DNA from: Polaromonas sp. YR568
Lineage (GTDB): Bacteria > Pseudomonadota > Gammaproteobacteria > Burkholderiales > Burkholderiaceae
Assembly: GCA_945871335.1 (NCBI GenBank)
Contig: CAMBWM010000013.1
Span: 1 to 19,153 of the forward strand
DNA length: 19,153 bases
Direction of reading: 5' to 3'
The notes beneath the pieces were generated by a model, which had not been told where the DNA came from, did not search any database, and worked only from the letters and a program-made list of their open reading frames with translations. Positions 14,253 to 19,153 of this stretch are shown here, piece by piece (positions within the stretch are counted from its first letter, which is position 1; every line of letters starts with the position of its first letter). Position numbers and translations under genes: made by a program.

Positions 14253-15272
14253 TCACGCGGCAGACCGCACCTGGGGATTGAGCAGCTCCAGCGGCTCACC
14301 CTTGAAGTAGGCCAGCAGCCCCTGAACCGTCGAACGATAGAAGCCGCTGAAGGTCTCACGCGTGCCGTAGCCCAGATGGGGCGTGAGTACCACCTGGTCC
14401 ATCGCACACAGCGGGTGATCAGGCGCTAGCGGCTCGTTCTCGAAGACGTCCAGCCCGGCGCCGGCCAGCCTGCCACTTGCCAGCGCCTCGACCAGCGCCG
14501 CCTCATCGACGATGGGACCGCGTGCAGTATTAACCAGCAAAGCCGTGTGCCGCATCAGCGCCAGTTCGGTCCGGCCCACCAAGTGGCGCGAACGCTCACT
14601 GAGGACCACATGCACGCTCAAGACGTCGCTTTGCGCAAACAGCGCCTCCTTGGCAACGCGCTGCACGCCAAAAACTGCCGCGGCCTCGGTCGTCAGGTTG
14701 GGACTCCAGGCAATGACCTGCATTCCAAAAGCCTGGCCGATGGCAGCCACGCGCTGGCCCACGCGGCCTAGCCCCAGCAGGCCCAGAGTTTTGCCTTCGA
14801 GTAGCAGGCCCAGGGTGTTCTGCCAGCGTCCGGCACGCAGCTGGCGGTCCTCTAAGGGCACGTGCCGCGCCACTGCCAGGATCAGCGCCCAAGTCAACTC
14901 GGGCGTAGCGTTACTGGCCTTGAGGTGGGCCGAGACGTTGGTCACGGCAATGCCCCGCTCGGTGGCGGCCGCCAGGTCCATCGTGCGATGGGTTTTGCCC
15001 GTGACCGTCATGAACTTGAGATTCGGCAGGCGTTCGATCAGTGTGCGCGGCATGGCCGTGCGCTCACGCAGGTGGCACAGCACGTCGTAGGGGGCCAGGG
15101 CTTTGGCGGCATCATCGAGGTTGGGCAAGGCGTGGCGAATCACGTCGACCTGGCACAAGCCATGCAACACCGACCAATCGGCCAGCTCTTGTGACACGCC
15201 AAGGTAGTCGTCGAGCACCGCCACACGCGGCAAGGATGCGGTGCTTATGGCGCCACCCTGATCACGCCGCAA
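14253..15272 (-). CDS. D-2-hydroxyacid dehydrogenase (NAD-dependent)
   Basis: About 339 residues, of the D-isomer-specific 2-hydroxyacid dehydrogenase family (phosphoglycerate dehydrogenase-like), which interconverts 2-oxo and D-2-hydroxy acids. The nucleotide fold has GLGRVG at 167-172. The catalytic set is Arg251 (NTARGPIVDE), Glu280 (DVFENEPL) and His299 (LTPHLGY). The strand after the Gly-rich loop ends AWSPN, without the Asp typical of strict NAD selectivity; the cofactor preference is therefore uncertain. No ATG is available. The first candidate is TTG 15270-15272, which overlaps the upstream gene by 28 bases and has AAGG very close. TTG 15231-15233, just after the upstream stop, would give the shorter N-terminus usual in the family. 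Last gene of the operon. Confidence 0.88.
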   Translation of the reverse strand: MRRDQGGAISTASLPRVAVLDDYLGVSQELADWSVLHGLCQVDVIRHALPNLDDAAKALAPYDVLCHLRERTAMPRTLIERLPNLKFMTVTGKTHRTMDLAAATERGIAVTNVSAHLKASNATPELTWALILAVARHVPLEDRQLRAGRWQNTLGLLLEGKTLGLLGLGRVGQRVAAIGQAFGMQVIAWSPNLTTEAAAVFGVQRVAKEALFAQSDVLSVHVVLSERSRHLVGRTELALMRHTALLVNTARGPIVDEAALVEALASGRLAGAGLDVFENEPLAPDHPLCAMDQVVLTPHLGYGTRETFSGFYRSTVQGLLAYFKGEPLELLNPQVRSAA

Positions 15273-16624
15273 TCGCCTTCGAGCGCGATCTCGGTGCCAA
15301 ACTGGCGGGACAGGCGCGCGATGCGCGCAAGGATGCGCTGCGCCGCCTCGCCGCGTGCGAGCACAGGCCGCCCACGCTGAGCGCGCGGCAGGCCATGCCC
15401 CAACACCAGCGGGTGCAGGCGCACGGCGGACAGCCGCCCATCCACAAACTCGCAGACTGCGGCGCAGCTTTCCCAGAACTCAGGGGAAGCCGGAAAGCCG
15501 CGCGTGTCGTTGCCGGTTCGCGCATCAAGAAACTGCGAAGGCGTGGCACCCGCATCGAGCCCAAAGCGCCCATAGGCCTCAGCCGGAAAGGCATCGATGG
15601 TCTCGTTCTGAAAGATGAAGTTGCCAAGGCTGTAAAGGATGGGGCAGCCCTTATAAATCTCTGCCCCCAGTGTCAGGTGGGGCCCGTGGCCTACCACCGC
15701 GTGCGCGCCGGCATCAATGGCCGCACGGGCAAACTGCGACATGAAGGCCGCAGGTTCATCGAGCTCCACATCGGTGGCTGCTGTCAGCCGACCTGCCTCG
15801 CCGAAGTCGTGGTTGTGGAATGAAAAAATTACCCAGTCAGCCTGCTTGCGTGCCTCGCGGATCCAACGCAGGTTGGCCTCGGCGTCCCCCGCATCGACCC
15901 GCGTGGAGGTGCCGAAATGTTCGCCGCGTCGAAAGCGCGTGCCCAAAAGCATAAGGCTGTCGGGGTCGTCAGCCGGCACCTCGCTGGCGCTATAGAACAT
16001 GCTGCGATGGCGCACCCGCTCCTGGGTCAGACCCAGTTCGTCGCTGACGCGGCGAAGCGCCGCCAGCGCCGCATCGTCAACGGTGTGAGAGGTGGCAAAA
16101 CCCAGCGGGTTGATGCCGGGGCGGCCTGCGCAATCAGCACGTGAATCGGCCGCGCGGTTCCAGGGCCTATAAAACGAAGTGGCCGATACCACGGCCACCC
16201 GCCCAGCCGGTGTATCGACATAGGTCGGCCGGCGCGCCTCCATCAACGTGCGACCGGCACCCGAGGCCGGGATGCCCGCGCGCTTGAGGTGGTCCAGCGT
16301 GGCCAGGATGCCGGGCACGCCGTAATCAGTGGTGTGGTTGTTGGCCACCGAGACCACATCGATACCCATCCACTTGAGATCCTCGAGCAGCGCCGGCGGC
16401 GTGGTCATTGGCGTGCCCTGGGTGAAGTTGGGGACGCCCTCGTGCGGTTCGCGCACAGTGCTCTCGAGGTTAGCAAAGGTCACGTCGGCCGAGCCAAGTA
16501 GCTTGGCCAGCGCCAGGTAGTCAGGCTCGCCATAGGGCTTGAGGGCACGCGAGAGCATCGCGTCGCCGACCATCGCTATCGAGATGCGACCACGTTGCGC
16601 CTCGTACAGCAACGGAGCGTTCAT
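15245..16624 (-). CDS. CapA-family protein (PgsA-like, calcineurin-type metallophosphatase fold)
   Basis: A 459-residue protein of the CapA/PgsA group (bacterial capsule synthesis protein, PF09587), whose fold is that of metal-dependent phosphatases. Metal-site motifs are visible in order: MVGDAML (18-24, Asp21), ANLEST (51-56), VANNHT (94-98, His97), FSFHNHDF (267-274, His270, His272) and VGHGPH (311-316). CapA of Bacillus acts in poly-gamma-glutamate export and is membrane-anchored; this copy has no signal peptide or transmembrane segment and stands with catabolic genes, so a cytoplasmic phosphatase- or amide-related role is more likely. The ATG overlaps the dioxygenase stop (ATGA). Exact reaction unknown. 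Confidence 0.85.
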   Translation of the reverse strand: MNAPLLYEAQRGRISIAMVGDAMLSRALKPYGEPDYLALAKLLGSADVTFANLESTVREPHEGVPNFTQGTPMTTPPALLEDLKWMGIDVVSVANNHTTDYGVPGILATLDHLKRAGIPASGAGRTLMEARRPTYVDTPAGRVAVVSATSFYRPWNRAADSRADCAGRPGINPLGFATSHTVDDAALAALRRVSDELGLTQERVRHRSMFYSASEVPADDPDSLMLLGTRFRRGEHFGTSTRVDAGDAEANLRWIREARKQADWVIFSFHNHDFGEAGRLTAATDVELDEPAAFMSQFARAAIDAGAHAVVGHGPHLTLGAEIYKGCPILYSLGNFIFQNETIDAFPAEAYGRFGLDAGATPSQFLDARTGNDTRGFPASPEFWESCAAVCEFVDGRLSAVRLHPLVLGHGLPRAQRGRPVLARGEAAQRILARIARLSRQFGTEIALEGDCGVIRVAP

Positions 16625-17688
16625 TCGAGGCTGCCGATGGTTTCGTAAATCAGCTTGCCGGTGCGCGAGGGGAAACCTCCGCGAACGGCACCGGCGCTCT
16701 GGTCCTGGAATATCGTGTGCATACCGGCGCTCAACGTGCGGCTATTGGGCACCGACATCCACATGCGCAGCAAATGGCGCTTTTTTTCTGCCTCGTCGTA
16801 GTCTTCAAACGCAGTGCGCGAATGGACCGTGACATGGTTGTTCAGCAGCTGAATGTCACCGGGCTTGAACATCATCGAGAAGTGAAATACCTCGCTGCCT
16901 GCCAGGCTATCGAAAAGCGCCAAGGCCTCTTCCTGCTGCGGGGTCAGGCGCGGCACGTCCTCGAAACGCTGGGCCGAGATGATGTGCGTACGCACGTAGC
17001 GGCATGAAAACTTGCCCCCGTGCTGGTTGAAGATTGGCTGCTGGTAGTACGGCGTCGTACCAGGAACCTCCTGGGACTGCCAGCTCCAATAGAACGGCTG
17101 GTAAAGCACCTCGAGCAGATCAGGGCGGATGCGGGCGATCTCGTTGTGCACCGCCACCGAGCTGGCGATCATGCTCAGGCCGCCAGAGCGCGCAGTGCGC
17201 AGCACGAACAGGCCGACGACGTCGCAGCTGTCGGTGTGGTAGGTGAGCTTCTGATTGGAGGTGTAGCCACGGCCGTTGGGGCTGTTCATGTCGACGTTCA
17301 TGTTGCGCACGTCGCCCAAGATGTCGCCATTGGCGCTTTGCGAGACAGCCGTGCCCATGTGCTTGCCCAGGCCCCAGTACAGCAGGCGCAGGTCGCCCTT
17401 GTCGTATTCGGCGGCAGGAAAGCCGCGGATCAGGAACAGGCCTGCGCTGTTCTCCAGGAAGTCGCGGCAATGGCCCACCAACGCCGACAGCGTGGGCAGC
17501 GGGAAGTCTTCGCGGGTCATGGTCGCCAAAGTTTTGCCCAGAACCTTGACATGGGCCAGTGCCGAGCGCAGCTCGGCGACTTCGTCGCCAGTCAGCTCAT
17601 GGATCCAGTCCTTGCGCGCTGCCATTTCAGCTGCGCGCCAGTCTGCCGGGGTCTCGATCACAGAATGTCGGGTCAGGGTGTCGGCCAT
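16621..17688 (-). CDS. TauD/TfdA-family Fe(II)/2-oxoglutarate-dependent dioxygenase
   Basis: A 355-residue non-haem iron oxygenase. These enzymes couple decarboxylation of 2-oxoglutarate to hydroxylation of a substrate, often releasing a heteroatom group. The iron triad is His151-x-Asp153 in LTYHTDSCD and the distal His in LNNHVTVHSRTAFED (His289, or His285). The 2-oxoglutarate-binding Arg is in KKRHLLRMW (about 304-308). The long insert NMNVDMNSPNGRGYTSNQ before the HxD motif is usual in the branch that acts on larger or unknown substrates. The start ATG has only a weak ribosome site and lies 14 bases after the receptor gene stop. It is coupled to the CapA gene by a four-base overlap. Substrate unknown. 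Confidence 0.9.
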   Translation of the reverse strand: MADTLTRHSVIETPADWRAAEMAARKDWIHELTGDEVAELRSALAHVKVLGKTLATMTREDFPLPTLSALVGHCRDFLENSAGLFLIRGFPAAEYDKGDLRLLYWGLGKHMGTAVSQSANGDILGDVRNMNVDMNSPNGRGYTSNQKLTYHTDSCDVVGLFVLRTARSGGLSMIASSVAVHNEIARIRPDLLEVLYQPFYWSWQSQEVPGTTPYYQQPIFNQHGGKFSCRYVRTHIISAQRFEDVPRLTPQQEEALALFDSLAGSEVFHFSMMFKPGDIQLLNNHVTVHSRTAFEDYDEAEKKRHLLRMWMSVPNSRTLSAGMHTIFQDQSAGAVRGGFPSRTGKLIYETIGSLE

Positions 17689-17702
17689 ATTGCTTGATAT
17701 CG

Positions 17703-18680
17703 TCAGTCGGCAATGGTGCCAGTCAATCGGATGATGGCGCCCCAGCGCTCCTTTTCTTCCAGCGTGAAGCGGGTAGCCTCGGCCGGCGTGTTGGCGATCA
17801 AGTCGCGCACATCAAAGCCCTTGGTGCCCTTGCCTACATCGCCCTGCCGGAGAGCGTCGGCAATGGTCGCCTGCAGCTTGTTGACGATGGCCGCTGGCGT
17901 CTTAGGCGGCGCGACCAACCCGGTCCAGGAAACCGAGACGAAGCCCGGCAAGCTCTCTGCCAGGGTCGGCACGTCGGGCAGCGCGGGGTGTCGCTTAGCG
18001 CTGCCCACGGCCAGCACGCGCACCTTGCCGTCCAGGATCTGCGGCATGGCCGTGGCCAGACCCTGGAACATCATCTCGACCTGCCCGCCCAGGAGGTCTG
18101 AATATGCCGGCGGACCGCCTTTGTACGGTACGTGGGTGATGCGCAAGCCGCTCACTTGCTTGAGCAATTCGCCGGCCAGGTGGGTGGTCGAGCCCGAGCC
18201 GCTAGAGGCGTAATTGAGCTTGTCGGGGTTGGCCTTGGCATAAGCAATGAACTCTTGCAACGTCTTGGCCGGCACCTTCGGGTGCACCAGAAGAACGTTA
18301 GGGTTGGCCGCAATGACTGAGATCGGCACAAAGCCGTCGGAGTCATACGACAGCTTCTTGTAAAGGCTCTTGTTGATCGCCAGCGGCCCGGGCGGTGAAA
18401 GCAGCAGGGTGTAGCCATCGGGTGCGGCGCTGGCAACGTACTCGGCGCCAATGTTGCCGTTGGCGCCGACGCGGTTGTCAACGATAACGGGCTGACCCAG
18501 CTTGGCCGTCAGGCGCTCGCCGATGATGCGCGCCAGCGTGTCGGCCGCGCCGCCTGCGGGAACCGGCACAACGATACGGATCGGCTTGATGGGGTAATCC
18601 TGTGCCAGTGCCAAAGCCGGTGCAGCCAGGACCAGCCCCGCAGCAAGCAGCTGACGGCGGGAAAGTACGGTCAATCTCAT
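17703..18680 (-). CDS. Bug-family (TctC-like) tripartite tricarboxylate transporter receptor
   Basis: A 325-residue periplasmic solute receptor, of the type greatly expanded in Burkholderiales. The signal peptide carries SRRQLLAAG (7-15, Tat-like) and ends ALAQ (about 24-27). Family hallmarks: YPIKPIRIVVPVPAGGAADTLAR, VDNRVGANGNIGAEYVA, APDGYTLL, NPDKLNYASSGSGSTTHLAGE, ITHVPYKGGPPAY and GQVEMMFQG. Ligands of this family are usually carboxylates bound by two water-bridged beta-strand-helix motifs. AGGAG lies about eight bases before ATG 18678-18680. The membrane partners TctA/TctB are not in the window. It is first in the minus-strand operon, so it probably supplies, or senses, the substrate of the enzymes downstream. 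Confidence 0.94.
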   Translation of the reverse strand: MRLTVLSRRQLLAAGLVLAAPALALAQDYPIKPIRIVVPVPAGGAADTLARIIGERLTAKLGQPVIVDNRVGANGNIGAEYVASAAPDGYTLLLSPPGPLAINKSLYKKLSYDSDGFVPISVIAANPNVLLVHPKVPAKTLQEFIAYAKANPDKLNYASSGSGSTTHLAGELLKQVSGLRITHVPYKGGPPAYSDLLGGQVEMMFQGLATAMPQILDGKVRVLAVGSAKRHPALPDVPTLAESLPGFVSVSWTGLVAPPKTPAAIVNKLQATIADALRQGDVGKGTKGFDVRDLIANTPAEATRFTLEEKERWGAIIRLTGTIAD

Positions 18681-18747
18681 GACTTGTCTCCTACGTTTGA
18701 TGTTGATGAATTTGGTGATAAAAAACCAGAGCCGGCAGTCCGACGAC

Positions 18748-18769
18748 GGGCGCCTCTACGGTGGCGCCC
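18748..18769. other. Perfect GC hairpin in the leader region of the receptor operon
   Basis: GGGCGCC (18748-18754), 8-base loop, GGCGCCC (18763-18769). It lies about 70 bases before the receptor start, on the minus strand. No adjacent T-tract on either strand; GGTTTTTT follows about 20 bases later on the minus strand. It could be the terminator of the upstream hydrolase gene, 160 bases after its stop, or a leader structure. Confidence 0.45.
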
Positions 18770-18872
18770 AGCGACTGAAAACATGCCACTTACAGGATCA
18801 GCATCTCAGTTTACCCAACCATGACGAGGGTTAGCACGAAAAATCAGCTGGCTTAATCGATAGTTGAATGGA

Positions 18873-18882
18873 GAAACGTTTC
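18873..18882. promoter_or_regulatory. GAAACGTTTC palindrome, LacI/GalR-like operator candidate
   Basis: A perfect 10-bp palindrome with the central CG typical of LacI/GalR-family operators (AAACGTTT core). It lies about 190 bases upstream of the receptor gene and 46 bases after the hydrolase stop. The next outer pair (A/A) does not match. A single short site, so weak evidence. Confidence 0.3.
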
Positions 18883-18928
18883 AGCGCCCCTCTATCGCCC
18901 GCTGCCGAGCCACATCTAGATAGTGTCC

Positions 18929-19153
18929 TTAGTCCAACTTGATCATTTCGCTGACGATGCGTTTGACATCTTTTTCGTATTGAATCCGGTCTTCGTTACT
19001 AGCGCCCAGATTGCCGGTGATTGTCCCAATGCCAGCCATATTCCGAGCGAGGGGCGTTAACTTTCCCCAATGAAAGCTATGGCCAGAATTGGGGTAAAGC
19101 GTTGCCTTGACGGGGCGCCCCTTTTCTGATTGCTGCGCAACCCACTCTTTGAT
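18929..19153 (-). CDS. Dienelactone hydrolase-family alpha/beta hydrolase, C-terminal part only
   Basis: An open frame enters from the right edge and ends in TAA at 18929-18931, giving 74 visible residues. The sequence VKATLYPNSGHSFHW matches the last beta strand and catalytic His loop (YP-x-x-GH-x-F) of dienelactone hydrolases and related alpha/beta hydrolases. The tail after it (GNLGASNEDRIQYEKDVKRIVSEMIKLD) is the usual closing helix, in which the bacterial family members often carry A...A.DA..R. The rest of the gene, including the nucleophile, lies outside the window. It has the same orientation as the receptor operon but is 248 bases away with a hairpin between, so it is probably a separate transcript. 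Confidence 0.7.
   Translation of the reverse strand: MKEWVAQQSEKGRPVKATLYPNSGHSFHWGKLTPLARNMAGIGTITGNLGASNEDRIQYEKDVKRIVSEMIKLD

Noticed and set aside
15041..15823. Plus-strand frame of 260 codons across the dehydrogenase/CapA junction
   Set aside because: Antisense shadow spanning two well-supported minus-strand genes, with no family features.

Overview
The window looks like chromosomal DNA of a betaproteobacterium, most likely Comamonadaceae (Rhodoferax/Polaromonas/Limnohabitans-like). The evidence is a GC-rich flanking gene set with strong GC3 bias, a Bug-type solute receptor, a class III CoA-transferase, and a LexA box of the CTGT-N8-ACAG type in front of umuDC. The family placement is inference; no rRNA or marker gene is present. 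I see no tRNA, rRNA, CRISPR array, insertion sequence or integrase.

Region A (1-5470, all minus strand, GC-rich) holds two groups. The first is a tightly overlapping row: class III CoA-transferase, ABC ATPase, FtsX/MacB-type permease with a His-rich loop, a small secreted four-cysteine protein, and the start of another secreted protein cut by the window edge. The transporter part resembles zinc-associated FtsX-type ABC clusters. The second is the SOS mutagenesis operon umuDC, with a perfect LexA operator directly in front of umuD.

Region B (about 5600-14100, plus strand) is visibly richer in A+T than both flanks, with different codon use, and looks like a transferred unit. It is one probable eight-gene operon: a NagB-like deaminase/isomerase, an UPF0309-type SIS-domain protein, NagA-type amidohydrolase, a cytoplasmic ceramidase-fold hydrolase, then a sugar-binding protein, two MalF/MalG-type permeases and an AGE-family (N-acylglucosamine 2-epimerase-like) protein. 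Together they read as an importer plus catabolic route for an N-acylated amino sugar or a conjugate of one. No ABC ATPase, kinase or regulator is encoded here. Strong stem-loops flank the binding-protein gene, and that gene and the next one start with TTG. The altered active sites of the NagB-like and ceramidase-like proteins, and the SIS protein of unknown function, make this the best candidate for an undescribed pathway.

Region C (14253-18680, minus strand, GC-rich again) is a second, unrelated operon: Bug-family periplasmic receptor, TauD/TfdA-family Fe(II)/2-oxoglutarate dioxygenase, CapA-family metallophosphatase-like protein and D-2-hydroxyacid dehydrogenase. The genes are nearly all overlapping. 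It looks like uptake and oxidation of an unknown organic acid or related compound. Upstream of it the window ends in the C-terminus of a dienelactone hydrolase-family protein (18929-19153, minus strand).
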